DNA of 64,000 nt, from contig CP172318.1 in the NCBI GenBank assembly GCA_044336205.1, forward strand, positions 372,001-436,000, read 5' to 3'. This DNA comes from Ruoffia sp044336205 (lineage in GTDB: Bacteria > Bacillota > Bacilli > Lactobacillales > Aerococcaceae). This document shows, piece by piece, positions 8,529 through 18,077 of the stretch (positions are counted from its first letter, which is position 1; every line of letters begins with the position of its first letter). The notes under the pieces are model-generated. The model saw nothing but the letters and a program-made list of their open reading frames with translations. It was not told where the DNA came from and did not search any database. Both the position numbers and the translations under genes were made by a program.

Positions 8529-8557
8529 TTTGCAAATATAGTTTTATCGTATATAGT
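8529..8557 (+). promoter_or_regulatory. Candidate cas operon promoter
   Basis: TTTGCA (8529-8534), 17 bases, TATAGT (8552-8557). It is the best sigma-70-like pair in the AT-rich stretch before cas3. If used, the transcript would start near 8564 and carry both degenerate repeats at 8593-8681 in its leader. Confidence 0.45.
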
Positions 8558-8592
8558 TATATATATAGATTATTTCATTAAATTTAATACAT

Positions 8593-8681
8593 TAACTGTT
8601 CGCGAATGCGAGTGTGATCCAGTATTTAATTTGATGCTGATTAGATCTAAAATCTTTTTCCCGCGGATGCGGGGGTTGTCA
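8593..8681 (+). CRISPR. Two degenerate CRISPR repeats in the presumed cas3 leader
   Basis: Segments 8593-8620 and 8654-8681 match the main repeat at about 18 and 21 of 28 positions and are exactly 61 bases apart, the array period. The repeat stem is kept: TTCGC faces GCGAG in the first (paired changes relative to CCCGC/GCGGG), and CCCGC faces GCGGG in the second. The GGGGG at 8671-8675 is the only Shine-Dalgarno-like run before the cas3 ATG at 8689. These are decayed or repurposed repeats. Confidence 0.75.
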
Positions 8682-8688
8682 GTGTCTT

Positions 8689-11463
8689 ATGGATAAAAGA
8701 AAGGCAAGGGTGATTCCTATAAATACAGTAAACCCATATTTATGGGCTAAGAAGAAAGAAGTCAACGGCCAGTTTCTTTGGTTACCTTTAAAGCAACATT
8801 TAGAAGATACGCGTCTTGTCATTGATAGATTGTGGGAACAATGGTTGAATACTTCCCAAAAACGACTAATTGTTGAGTCTCTCAGTATTCAGAATGAAAC
8901 TGTCGCAAAAAATTTAGCTTTATTTCTCGCTGCTACCCATGATCTTGGGAAGGCGACGCCAGTTTTTCAGCGGCAAGAGGGTTATTCATCAAGTAGAGAT
9001 TTAGATTTAGAATTGTTAGAGAGACTGGAGCGTCAAGGTTTCAGGGGGATTATGAGTGCGAATATTCCTTCGCCCAAGTTATCCCCACATGCTCTAGCTA
9101 GTCAAGTGATGTTGTCCTGGTATGGTGTCAGGGAAGATATTGGATCGATTATAGGTGGCCACCACGGACGACCGATTGATAGTTCAAATACATATAGAAA
9201 ACAGAATAGTTATCTGGAAAATTACTTCCAACATGAAAAAGCTGACCAAACCGCTCACATAAAGTGGAAGCAAGTTCAAAATGAGTTCTTTCATTGGGCG
9301 CTCGAGTCAAGTGGATTCACATCGGTAGAGGATTTGCCACAGATTTCTCAACCGGGACAAGTGATCTTAACGGGTCTATTGATTATGGCTGATTGGATTG
9401 CAAGTAATGAAGAGTATTTTCCGCTTATCCCATTAGAACAGCTAGTTGGAGAAGCATCTGAGGATCGCCTTATGTCCGCTTGGACAAAGTGGTACAGGAC
9501 TCTTCCGATAGCGATTAGTTCAAATCAAACGAGTGAAAATCTTTATAAAAATCGATTTGGCTTTGAAGAAACGCGTTCTGTTCAAGTTGCTTTTACAAAA
9601 GCCATTGACCAAACGGATCAGCCAGGGATATTCATCTTGGAAGCTCCAATGGGTGTTGGGAAAACTGAGGCAGCCTTAGTAGGTGTTGAACAATTAATGC
9701 AAAAGACTGGTCGGAGTGGGATGTTCTTTGGCTTGCCAACTCAAGCAACGTCGGATGGAATTTTCCCACGGATTAACAAATGGTTGGAAAGCATTGGAAA
9801 ACAATTTCATGAAGATATACAGATTCGCTTGCACCATGGTAAGGCGAACCTTAATGAGTATTTTAGAGGGATAGCCCGAGAAGTAGATATTGATGGGACG
9901 GGTAATGGTTCAGTATTTGTCAATGAATGGTTCAGTGGAAGGAAGACAGCGAGTTTAGATGACTTTGTAATCGGTACTGTAGACCAAGTGTTATTAATGG
10001 GACTTAAACAAAAACATGTTGCTCTCAGACACCTGGGCTTTAGTAAGAAAGTTGTGGTCATTGATGAGGTACATTCGTACGATGCATTTATGAGCGTCTA
10101 CTTGAATTCGGCGTTAAGGTGGTTAGGTGCTTATGGCGTACCTGTAATTATTCTCTCAGCCACTCTGGCTTCAGGTATTCGAAAAGAATTGATTAAAAGT
10201 TATATGTTGGGGCAAGGTTATAAAATAAGCAAAGAGATTCAATATAAAGATATGTTCACAACGGATACTTATCCTCTGATAACTTATACAGATGGCGAGC
10301 AAATCCAACAAATTGAACCATTATATGACGATAACACTAAAGAAGTTAGCATTAAGAAGATTAAAGAGGAAGAACTTCATCCTTTAATCTATCAACTTGC
10401 GCAACAAGACGGTGTTATTGGGATTGTTGTTAATACAGTAAGGCGTGCGCAGGAGTTGGCAAGGTATTGTGTAGAAGCATTCGGCGAGGATTCGGTAGAG
10501 TTACTGCATTCAAGTTTTATTGCGACAGACCGTATTCAGAAAGAAAAAGAATTGCTTGAGATGATTGGCAAAGGTGCAAAGCGGCCTAAAAGAAAGATTA
10601 TTATTGGAACGCAAGTAATCGAGCAATCACTCGATATAAATTTCGACACCTTAATCAGTGATTTAGCTCCGATGGACTTATTAATTCAACGATTAGGTCG
10701 TTTGCATCGTCATGAGATTGAGTATCCAGAACATCATTCACAACCCGTGTTCTACGTTGTGGGAACTAATGCTGACTTAGAGTTTGAAGCGGGGTCAAGT
10801 ATCGTATATGGAGATTACTTGTTGGCTCGAACACAACACTATCTACCAGACACGATTGTACTCCCTAATGATATCTCACCACTCGTTCAGAAAGTATATT
10901 CTGAAGATGAAATTGTATGGCCAGAAGGTTTGCTTCAGAAATATGAAACTATGCGAAATGAACATCAGAAGAAAATCGATAAAAAGAAGACCAAAGCAAG
11001 TGCATTCAAATTAAATAATCCGAAAAATCGGATTAGGACTTCTTACAATTTAATCGGCTGGCTCAATGCTTTGCCCGCTGAAGGGAGTGAAGAAGCAGTC
11101 GTTGCGCAAGTGCGAGACATCAATGAAACAATTGAAGTGATTGCAGTAAAGCAAGTGGATTCGGGGTATGGGCAATTCAGTGAAGGCATAGATATTTCGC
11201 AAGACATTGATAATTATGACGTTGCATCTGATCTGTCAAGAGAAACACTTCGTCTGCCTCAAGCTTTAAGCAAACCACGTATTATCGATAAAACCATTAA
11301 AGAACTAGAGGAAGCTAATAAATCAAAATTGAGACCGTGGCAAGATCAACCATGGTTAAGTGGCTTGTTAGGGATAGTCTTTGATGACAATCAACAATAT
11401 CGATTGAACGGCTACATATTAAACTATGATACTAAATACGGATTAACTTATGTAAGGGAGTGA
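8689..11463 (+). CDS. cas3: CRISPR-associated helicase-nuclease Cas3 (type I-E)
   Basis: A 924-residue protein that is recruited by Cascade to degrade the invading DNA strand. An N-terminal HD nuclease domain (about 30-260) has H37, H84-D85 and K88 (THDLGKATP) and a GGHHGRP stretch. The SF2 helicase part has Walker A APMGVGKTE near residue 320, a DEVH box (VVIDEVHSYD) near 455, SATLAS near 490 and a C-terminal motif VI region (QRLGRLHRH). Length and order are normal for Cas3 of type I-E. It starts at ATG 8689, only eight bases after a degenerate CRISPR repeat, and is followed after four bases by cas8e. Confidence 0.96.
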   Translation: MDKRKARVIPINTVNPYLWAKKKEVNGQFLWLPLKQHLEDTRLVIDRLWEQWLNTSQKRLIVESLSIQNETVAKNLALFLAATHDLGKATPVFQRQEGYSSSRDLDLELLERLERQGFRGIMSANIPSPKLSPHALASQVMLSWYGVREDIGSIIGGHHGRPIDSSNTYRKQNSYLENYFQHEKADQTAHIKWKQVQNEFFHWALESSGFTSVEDLPQISQPGQVILTGLLIMADWIASNEEYFPLIPLEQLVGEASEDRLMSAWTKWYRTLPIAISSNQTSENLYKNRFGFEETRSVQVAFTKAIDQTDQPGIFILEAPMGVGKTEAALVGVEQLMQKTGRSGMFFGLPTQATSDGIFPRINKWLESIGKQFHEDIQIRLHHGKANLNEYFRGIAREVDIDGTGNGSVFVNEWFSGRKTASLDDFVIGTVDQVLLMGLKQKHVALRHLGFSKKVVVIDEVHSYDAFMSVYLNSALRWLGAYGVPVIILSATLASGIRKELIKSYMLGQGYKISKEIQYKDMFTTDTYPLITYTDGEQIQQIEPLYDDNTKEVSIKKIKEEELHPLIYQLAQQDGVIGIVVNTVRRAQELARYCVEAFGEDSVELLHSSFIATDRIQKEKELLEMIGKGAKRPKRKIIIGTQVIEQSLDINFDTLISDLAPMDLLIQRLGRLHRHEIEYPEHHSQPVFYVVGTNADLEFEAGSSIVYGDYLLARTQHYLPDTIVLPNDISPLVQKVYSEDEIVWPEGLLQKYETMRNEHQKKIDKKKTKASAFKLNNPKNRIRTSYNLIGWLNALPAEGSEEAVVAQVRDINETIEVIAVKQVDSGYGQFSEGIDISQDIDNYDVASDLSRETLRLPQALSKPRIIDKTIKELEEANKSKLRPWQDQPWLSGLLGIVFDDNQQYRLNGYILNYDTKYGLTYVRE

Positions 11464-11467
11464 GTAT

Positions 11468-13150
11468 ATGGAAAGCTTTAATCTTCTTCGCCAACCATGG
11501 ATTCGGGTGATGAAGAATTTAAAAGGAGAAACAGAAGAATTATCCATTATTGATGTATTTAAACATGCAGATTCGATTATTGACTTGTCTGGGGATACAC
11601 CTACTCAGGATTTTGCGGTGCTTAGAGTACTCCTTGCAATATTGCACACGGTATATTCTAGGTATAACTATGAGGGAGAAACTCACGTTGATATAGAAGT
11701 GGATGACATGATGCGACAGATTGAAGAGGTTGATGAGGATAATGCGACCGATACTTATCAAGAGGAATTAGAAGATACTTGGAAAGAACTTTGGACAACC
11801 AAAGAATTTTCTGACATTCTTTATCAATACTTAGAAACTTGGGAGGACCGGTTTAATCTGTTTGATGAGGAGTATCCGTTCTTTCAGGCGACGCTTGAAG
11901 ATATAGATCCCAACAAACTCATCAAATCTAGGAAAGCAGGTAAGATTTGGGGTAAGACAATGAATCGTCTGGTCTCGGAGAGTGGTAATAAGATTGCTTT
12001 ATTCTCTCCCAAATCGCATAAACAAAAAGATAAGCTAACTGAAGCTGAGATAGCTAGGTGGCTTATTACTTTTCATGGTTACCCTGGCTTATCGGACAAA
12101 TCGGTATATGATAGAGAGGAATATACAAAGGCTAAAGGTTGGTTGTTTGACCTAGGAGGCATATATTTAAAAGGCAATAATTTGTATGAAACTTTCTTAT
12201 TAAATTTAGTAATGATTCATTCTCGTGAAGAATATGCTGGAAAAGTACAAAAACCAAGTTGGGAATTCGAAAGTAGTGAGTGGATTGAAAGGCACTTTAA
12301 GGTAAGTCACCCGGATAATATCGCGGAATTATATACCCGATGGAGTCGTGCGATCTATATGGATTCAGAAGTGGATATCTCAAAGCCCTTCTCATTCCAA
12401 GTTGTAAAGATTCCAGAAATAGACCATGTGCAAACCTATATCGAACCAATGACAGTCTGGCGTTATAACAAATCTGGAGACAATAAAGATATGTACACAC
12501 CGAGAAAACACCCACCTCAGCAATCTATGTGGCGTTCCTTTGGATTAATTACGATGCCGGATTCTTTAACTACTGAAGGTGAGCGTAATATTAAACCGGA
12601 AGTACTGAACTGGCTAGGGAAAGTTAAGGATATTATTGGCGATTACGACTTACGTATCCAATCTGTAAGTATGAGAGATGATGGTAATGCGACATCATGG
12701 ATGCCCATTGATGAAATTGTCGATACATTGAGAATTAATGATACGGTCTTAGTAGATGAAGATAAAGAAGGTTGGATTGTCCGCATTACGGAGACAATTG
12801 ACTTCACTAAAGAAACCATTGAGAGGACCTACCGAATATTCTTAAATGATATACGTCAAATACGCAATCTTGATACCAGTCATCAGTTTATCGCACAAAA
12901 TATTGAGGCGATGTACTATCAAGTGGATCAGCCCTTTAGAGATTGGTTGGCTTCCATAAGACCCGAGCACACAAAAGCTGAAAAAGTAAGTGAGTGGAAG
13001 AATACCCTAAGAGAATTAGTTCTCATAGAATCTGAGAAACACCTAGAGGATGCTGGAACGCGTGATTACTTAGGAACTGTCATCGAAGAAAAGAATGTTA
13101 ATATCATCACCGCACATAATAAGTTCAAACATTTCTTAAATAAAGAATGA
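11468..13150 (+). CDS. casA: Cascade large subunit Cas8e (Cse1/CasA)
   Basis: A 560-residue protein in the canonical place after cas3. Its N-terminus (SFNLLRQPWIRVM) is typical of Cse1, as are the FDEEYPFFQ and DTPTQDFAVLRVLLAIL regions. Cse1 recognises the PAM and recruits Cas3 within Cascade. The gene is intact and separated from cas3 by four bases, so the genes are probably coupled. The presumed cse2 start follows after 13 bases. Confidence 0.93.
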   Translation: MESFNLLRQPWIRVMKNLKGETEELSIIDVFKHADSIIDLSGDTPTQDFAVLRVLLAILHTVYSRYNYEGETHVDIEVDDMMRQIEEVDEDNATDTYQEELEDTWKELWTTKEFSDILYQYLETWEDRFNLFDEEYPFFQATLEDIDPNKLIKSRKAGKIWGKTMNRLVSESGNKIALFSPKSHKQKDKLTEAEIARWLITFHGYPGLSDKSVYDREEYTKAKGWLFDLGGIYLKGNNLYETFLLNLVMIHSREEYAGKVQKPSWEFESSEWIERHFKVSHPDNIAELYTRWSRAIYMDSEVDISKPFSFQVVKIPEIDHVQTYIEPMTVWRYNKSGDNKDMYTPRKHPPQQSMWRSFGLITMPDSLTTEGERNIKPEVLNWLGKVKDIIGDYDLRIQSVSMRDDGNATSWMPIDEIVDTLRINDTVLVDEDKEGWIVRITETIDFTKETIERTYRIFLNDIRQIRNLDTSHQFIAQNIEAMYYQVDQPFRDWLASIRPEHTKAEKVSEWKNTLRELVLIESEKHLEDAGTRDYLGTVIEEKNVNIITAHNKFKHFLNKE

Positions 13151-13163
13151 TAGGAGGAGTATT

Positions 13164-13778
13164 ATGACAGAGGTTAATGAAGAAAAAAGACTGTATCTAC
13201 CGTTGTCTTTCAAGTTATTAAGCAGTTAGATGAGACGCGTGAATATAGTTCAGGGAAAGCAGCACTGGCCAACCTAAGGAATTCGATTGGGCGACCTTAT
13301 AGTCAGACGATTGATATTTGGCCGTTGTTGTTTGAGAAACTTCCAGTGGATTACTTAGGAAGAGGTGAGGCGTTAACCCGCCGAGAGCAAGCGATTCTAA
13401 CTACCTTGCAACTCTATTCAATCCATCAACAAGGGGTAGAACATAGTGTCAGCAAGGACTATATAAAAGGCAAGTGGAATAATATGGGTGAATCTTTAAG
13501 TATCTTAAGGATAGGCGAGGATTCTAAAGCAATTGATCGCCGCTTTAATGTGATGATTACATCTACGACTTATGACGAATTCGTTCATCACTTGAGACAA
13601 ATGATTCGCTTACTCGAGATCTAAACACCGCCAGGAAAAGGTAAATTATGGACAACTAGCCAGTGATCTATTTTCATTCTTATCAGATCATGATGAAAAA
13701 ATTCGATTAAATTGGTCAAAAGCATACTATAGCACTAAACATAAGCAAGAAGAAGGAGAAGATAACAATGACAAATAA
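13164..13778 (+). pseudogene. casB: Broken Cascade small subunit gene cse2 (casB)
   Basis: Start ATG 13164 follows AGGAGG. The first frame stops after about 21 codons. Restoring one A in the A6 run at 13183-13188 joins it to a long frame with typical Cse2 content (SSGKAALANLRNSIGR, RREQAILTTLQLYSIHQQG). That frame ends at TAA 13622-13624. Cse2-like sequence then continues in a third frame (YGQLASDLFSFLSDHDEKIRLNWSKAYY) to a stop at 13776-13778, overlapping cas7e. At least two lesions are therefore present. A -1 slip at the A run could rescue the first but not the second. Cse2 forms the Cascade belly and is normally needed for stable target binding. Confidence 0.85.
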
Positions 13779-14859
13779 CCGATTATTCCTAGATGTGCAC
13801 GCAATCCAAACACTTCCACCATCGAACATTAACCGTGATGATACTGGAAGCCCAAAGACCGCACAATATGGCGGCGTTCGTCGCGCCCGTGTGAGTTCGC
13901 AATCTTGGAAACGCGCCATGCGAAAGTTCTTCCATGAGAATAGTGCAGAGTCAAATGTAGGTGTACGAACATTAGAAATTGTGCGCTATGTTGCGAATAA
14001 AATTCAGACTATTGATGCGTCGATAGAGCATGAAGAAGCAATGAAGATGGCAGATAAAGTGTTGAATACTGCCGGTGTAAAAACAAAAGATCAACGTGCT
14101 CGTGCATTATTCTTCATAGGTGATGTTCAAGCAGAAGCTCTTGCGAAAGCAGCTGTAGAGGGAAATAATGTCAAAAAAGAATTACAGGAGTTATTAAATG
14201 ATAACCCTGCCATTGATATTGCATTATTCGGGAGAATGGTAGCCGACGATCCTACATTAAATGAAGATGCCTCTTCACAAGTGGCTCATGCTATTTCTAC
14301 CCATGCGGTTCAAACTGAGTTTGATTTTTATACAGCAGTCGATGACCACTCAGTTGGAGATCATGCAGGGGCAGGGATGTTAGGGACACTGGAATATAAT
14401 TCTTCAACTTTATACCGTTATGCTAATGTGGCTGTTCATGAATTATTGGAACAATTAGAAGATTCGGAAGCGGTTGTCAATACCTTACAATTATTTATTG
14501 AATCTTTCGTCAAATCAATGCCAACTGGTAAAGTGAATTCCTATGCCAACCAAACATTACCTCATGCTGTTATTGTATCCTTACGAACAGACCGTCCAGT
14601 GAGTTTGGTGACTGCCTTTGAAGAGCCTGTTCATTCAAGTAAAGGACATGTAGAACCTTCTGTTAAGGGGCTGTTCAGAGAATTAACACGCGTTGAGCGC
14701 TTTGTAGATCAAGCTGAGGCTGTCTTGTACCTGACATTGGATGATTTTGACTTGAGTAAAGTCGCTTATGAGGGTGCTGTTGAAGAAAAGAATATGAATT
14801 CTTTACTTGAAGATACTAAATTAAAGGTAACTGAGTTATTAAGTAAGTCAGGTGATTAA
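13768..14859 (+). CDS. casC: Cascade backbone subunit Cas7e (Cse4/CasC)
   Basis: A 363-residue Cas7 protein. The start (LFLDVHAIQTLPPSNINRDD) and the RRARVSSQSWKRAMR stretch are family signatures. Six copies form the crRNA-bound backbone of Cascade. ATG 13768 follows AAGGAG (13755-13760). It lies inside the end of the cse2 remnant, the overlap usual for casB-casC, and is intact. Confidence 0.95.
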   Translation: MTNNRLFLDVHAIQTLPPSNINRDDTGSPKTAQYGGVRRARVSSQSWKRAMRKFFHENSAESNVGVRTLEIVRYVANKIQTIDASIEHEEAMKMADKVLNTAGVKTKDQRARALFFIGDVQAEALAKAAVEGNNVKKELQELLNDNPAIDIALFGRMVADDPTLNEDASSQVAHAISTHAVQTEFDFYTAVDDHSVGDHAGAGMLGTLEYNSSTLYRYANVAVHELLEQLEDSEAVVNTLQLFIESFVKSMPTGKVNSYANQTLPHAVIVSLRTDRPVSLVTAFEEPVHSSKGHVEPSVKGLFRELTRVERFVDQAEAVLYLTLDDFDLSKVAYEGAVEEKNMNSLLEDTKLKVTELLSKSGD

Positions 14860-14861
14860 GT

Positions 14862-15587
14862 ATGAAGACACTCTTACTCAAATTCTCAGGACCATTACAG
14901 TCTTGGGGGACGACGGCTCATTTTGAAACGCGTCACACGGATCGATATCCATCTAAGAGTGCTGTGATAGGGTTAATTGCTGCAAGCTTAGGGTATCGAC
15001 GTGATGAGGATGAAAAGGTTCAACCATTAAATCAATTAGACTTTGGTGTTCGTCTTGACCAAGAGGGTAGTATGCTAAGAGATTACCATATCGCGCAAAA
15101 ATATAAAGCGAATGGAGCCTTTGACCGAACTTATGTAACGAACCGTTATTACTTAGAAGATGCAGTTTATGTAGTAGCCATTGGTCACGAGGATGATACT
15201 TTGATAGAACGCATTGAAAATGGTTTGAAGTATCCGTACTTTCAACCCTTTATGGGAAGACGTTCGTTACCATTGCCGGCTGACTTTATTATAGGAACTT
15301 ATGAGATGTCTGTTCTGGAATGTCTTGAAAATCATCCATGGCAAGCAGCTAATTGGTATCAGCAGCAACATACTAATTTATTAAGTGCTTATGTTGAATC
15401 AGAGTTAGCTGAAGAAGGAATTCGAAGAATGCGTCAAGACCGAGTAGAATCTTTCTCACAAATGAACAGGCGGTTCGGATTCCGAGGTGAAACTGAGATA
15501 ACAATCAGAGTTACGACGAATATACTTGAAAAAACAACGGACGATATGGAACACGACCCTTTTGATGTTTTTGGAGGTGGAAGCTAG
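14862..15587 (+). CDS. casD: Cascade subunit Cas5e (CasD)
   Basis: A 241-residue Cas5 protein with the characteristic start LLLKFSGPLQSWGTTAHFETR and TDRYPSKSAVIGLIAASLG. It caps the 5' end of the crRNA and contacts Cas8e. It begins two bases after the cas7e stop and ends directly at the cas6e start, consistent with one polycistronic message. Confidence 0.94.
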   Translation: MKTLLLKFSGPLQSWGTTAHFETRHTDRYPSKSAVIGLIAASLGYRRDEDEKVQPLNQLDFGVRLDQEGSMLRDYHIAQKYKANGAFDRTYVTNRYYLEDAVYVVAIGHEDDTLIERIENGLKYPYFQPFMGRRSLPLPADFIIGTYEMSVLECLENHPWQAANWYQQQHTNLLSAYVESELAEEGIRRMRQDRVESFSQMNRRFGFRGETEITIRVTTNILEKTTDDMEHDPFDVFGGGS

Positions 15588-16232
15588 ATGTATATGTCAC
15601 AAGTTGAGATTGATATTAATAATAGACAGAAAATTAAAGACTTAACCCATCTTGGTGCGTATCATAATTGGGTAGAGCAGAGCTTTCCCGAAGAATTCTC
15701 TCAGAATCTAAGAAGTCGCAAGTTATGGCGAATTGACCAGTTAGCTGGTAAACATTACTTATTAATTGTAAGTGAAAGTAAACCAAGTATAACAAGGTTA
15801 GAGAGATACGGAGTCGAAAACAGCGGTAAAACTCAACCTTATGACCAATTCTTGGAATCGATTCATGAAGGAATGAAAGCAAAATTCAAAGTCACGTTGA
15901 ATCCTGTATTCTCACAGTATCAGTCAACTAGCGAACGAGGAAGAGTTATTCCGCTCATCTCAGAAAATGATCAGATGGAGTATCTACTTAGACGTAGTGA
16001 GAAAAATGGTTTTCACCTATCAGCTGAGGACTTTGTTATCACTAACAAAGGCTTTAAAATATTGAAAAAATCAAACCAACGTGCTCTTCGATTAAGTAGT
16101 GCTACTTACCAAGGGGAGCTAGTGGTGAGTGATGCAGATCTATTCAGAAAGACTTTAGCAGAAGGAATCGGCAAGAAAAAGGCTTTTGGTTTTGGTTTAA
16201 TGACAATTATTCCCGAGAAAATCTATGAGTAA
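15588..16232 (+). CDS. casE: crRNA-processing endoribonuclease Cas6e (CasE)
   Basis: A 214-residue Cas6e with two ferredoxin-like halves. A histidine in GAYHNWVEQSFP near residue 26 is in the expected place of the catalytic His. The C-terminus has the glycine-rich GIGKKKAFGFGLMTI loop that binds the repeat stem. It cleaves the repeat 3' of the hairpin and stays bound to the mature crRNA. ATG 15588 is used; ATG 15594 is possible. It overlaps cas1 by eight bases. Confidence 0.94.
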   Translation: MYMSQVEIDINNRQKIKDLTHLGAYHNWVEQSFPEEFSQNLRSRKLWRIDQLAGKHYLLIVSESKPSITRLERYGVENSGKTQPYDQFLESIHEGMKAKFKVTLNPVFSQYQSTSERGRVIPLISENDQMEYLLRRSEKNGFHLSAEDFVITNKGFKILKKSNQRALRLSSATYQGELVVSDADLFRKTLAEGIGKKKAFGFGLMTIIPEKIYE

Positions 16233-17166
16233 GCAAAACGGTGCAAAGAAAACAACACTGACCGAATTGCCTCGAATAAGTGATCGGGTGAGTTTTATCT
16301 ATGTAGAGCATGCTCGAATTAATCGACAAGATAGTGCGATTACAGTAAATGATAGTCAAGGGATGGTTCGTATCCCAGCCGCAATGATTGGTGTATTATT
16401 ATTAGGACCAGGAACAGACATTACACATCGAGCAGTCGAGTTGATTGGCGACACAGGAACCAGTATGGTCTGGGTTGGAGAACGAGGTGTTAGGCATTAT
16501 GCCCATGGAAGGGCACTGGCAAGGTCCAGTCGTTTGTTAATGAAGCAGGCCAGCTTAGTATCAAACCGCTTAAGTAGGCTTGCAGTTGCTCGTAAGATGT
16601 ATCAAATGCGTTTTCCTCATGAAGACGTGTCAGAATTGACCATGCAACAGTTGAGAGGGCGCGAAGGAGCTCGAGTTCGTGGTGTGTATCGTGCCCTATC
16701 ACGAAAACATAAAGTAGCTTGGTCAAAGCGTGAGTATGATCCAGATAACTTCTTGGATGGGACCCCTATTAACCAAGCGCTCTCAGCAGCACATGTTGCT
16801 TTGTATGGCTTAGTTTATAGCATTGTTGTTGCATTAGGAATGTCGGCTGGACTAGGATTCGTTCATACTGGCAATGATTTAAGTTTTATCTATGATGTGG
16901 CTGATCTGTATAAGGCAGAGATAACCATCCCTATAGCTTTTGAAGTTGTGGCTTCAAGTATTCCGGAGGATGATATTGGAAGGATTACTAGATTACGTGT
17001 TCGAGATGCATTTGTCGACGGAAAGCTTATTAAACGCATTGTAAAAGATTTGCAATATTTGATGGAAGTGGAAGAAGATGAATTGATAACAGCGGATGTT
17101 CTCAATCTTTGGGACGATAGGGATGAGCTAGTGAAGTACGGAGTCAGTTATAGAGAGGTGGAATAA
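16225..17166 (+). CDS. cas1: Spacer-acquisition integrase Cas1 (type I-E)
   Basis: A 313-residue Cas1. The C-terminal helical domain carries the metal-binding region, with the conserved His and Asp in FVHTGNDLSFIYDVADLYK. The N-terminal beta-rich part begins RISDRVSFIYVEHARI. With Cas2 it integrates new spacers at the leader end. It overlaps cas6e by eight bases and lies two bases before cas2. It is intact, so adaptation may still work. Confidence 0.95.
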   Translation: MSKQNGAKKTTLTELPRISDRVSFIYVEHARINRQDSAITVNDSQGMVRIPAAMIGVLLLGPGTDITHRAVELIGDTGTSMVWVGERGVRHYAHGRALARSSRLLMKQASLVSNRLSRLAVARKMYQMRFPHEDVSELTMQQLRGREGARVRGVYRALSRKHKVAWSKREYDPDNFLDGTPINQALSAAHVALYGLVYSIVVALGMSAGLGFVHTGNDLSFIYDVADLYKAEITIPIAFEVVASSIPEDDIGRITRLRVRDAFVDGKLIKRIVKDLQYLMEVEEDELITADVLNLWDDRDELVKYGVSYREVE

Positions 17167-17168
17167 CT

Positions 17169-18077
17169 ATGCCTTTAACTGTAATAACTCTTAAGAAAGT
17201 TCCTGCTTCCTTACGAGGAGATCTGACCAAATGGATGCAAGAAATTGCTCAAGGCGTCTATGTAGGTAACTTTAATAAAAAAATTCGCGAGCAACTATGG
17301 GAACGTGTAACCCAAAATGTTGCTACAGGCGAAGCGACGATGAGCTATGCCTATCGCAATGAAATAGGTTATCAGTTTGAGACCTTTAATACGGATCGTA
17401 AGGTGATCGACTATGATGGAGTGCCGCTTGTTATGCTCAGGGCACCGGATACTGTTAATGAAGATAGCAATCTGAATTATGGTTTTAGTAATGCGTCTAA
17501 GTTTAGAAAAGCACGCAAATACTCAACGAATAAAGTTCAAACAAAAGAAGCAAAACTTTTGAACTATGTAGTTGTGGATATTGAAACAACGGGACTTGAT
17601 TATAAGGCATGTGACATTATTGAGATTGGAGCTGTTAAAGTTGAGAGTGGAGAAATTAGTAAATTCCAAAAATTAATTAACATCGGAAAAGAGATACCGG
17701 AAACTATTACGGAATTAACAGGAATTACTCACGGACTCCTTGATAGCAAAGGGGTGAGAGTCTCTGACGCACTGAATGAGTTTGTTGAATTTGTTGGAGA
17801 TTTTGATATAGTTGATTATGGAATAGACTACGATGTCACGTTTCTAAATGAAACGCTAAAAAAATTGGATCAAAAAGTCTTGACGAACAAAGTATATGAC
17901 TTGATGCGCTTTGTCAAAAAAGAAAAACTTTTTCTTTCGGACTATAAGTTGCAGACAGCCTTAGGTGGATACGAGATTAGTGATAAAGTGACACATCGTG
18001 CATTGGAGGACGCTGAATTGATTTATCAATTATCAATCAAAGTGAATAAATTTTTGAACTTGATAAAAGATAAATAG
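17169..18077 (+). CDS. cas2: Cas2e fused to a DEDDh 3'-5' exonuclease domain
   Basis: A 302-residue fusion. Residues 1-95 are Cas2 of the I-E type (MPLTVITLKKVPASLRGDLT). After a linker of about 35 residues, residues 133-300 are a DnaQ-like exonuclease with all five catalytic residues visible: D137 and E139 (VVDIETTGLD), Asp in DYGIDYDVTF, and His and Asp in HRALEDAE. This fusion is known from some I-E systems such as Streptococcus thermophilus, where the DnaQ domain is reported to trim prespacers. The gene ends 23 bases before the array. Confidence 0.94.
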   Translation: MPLTVITLKKVPASLRGDLTKWMQEIAQGVYVGNFNKKIREQLWERVTQNVATGEATMSYAYRNEIGYQFETFNTDRKVIDYDGVPLVMLRAPDTVNEDSNLNYGFSNASKFRKARKYSTNKVQTKEAKLLNYVVVDIETTGLDYKACDIIEIGAVKVESGEISKFQKLINIGKEIPETITELTGITHGLLDSKGVRVSDALNEFVEFVGDFDIVDYGIDYDVTFLNETLKKLDQKVLTNKVYDLMRFVKKEKLFLSDYKLQTALGGYEISDKVTHRALEDAELIYQLSIKVNKFLNLIKDK

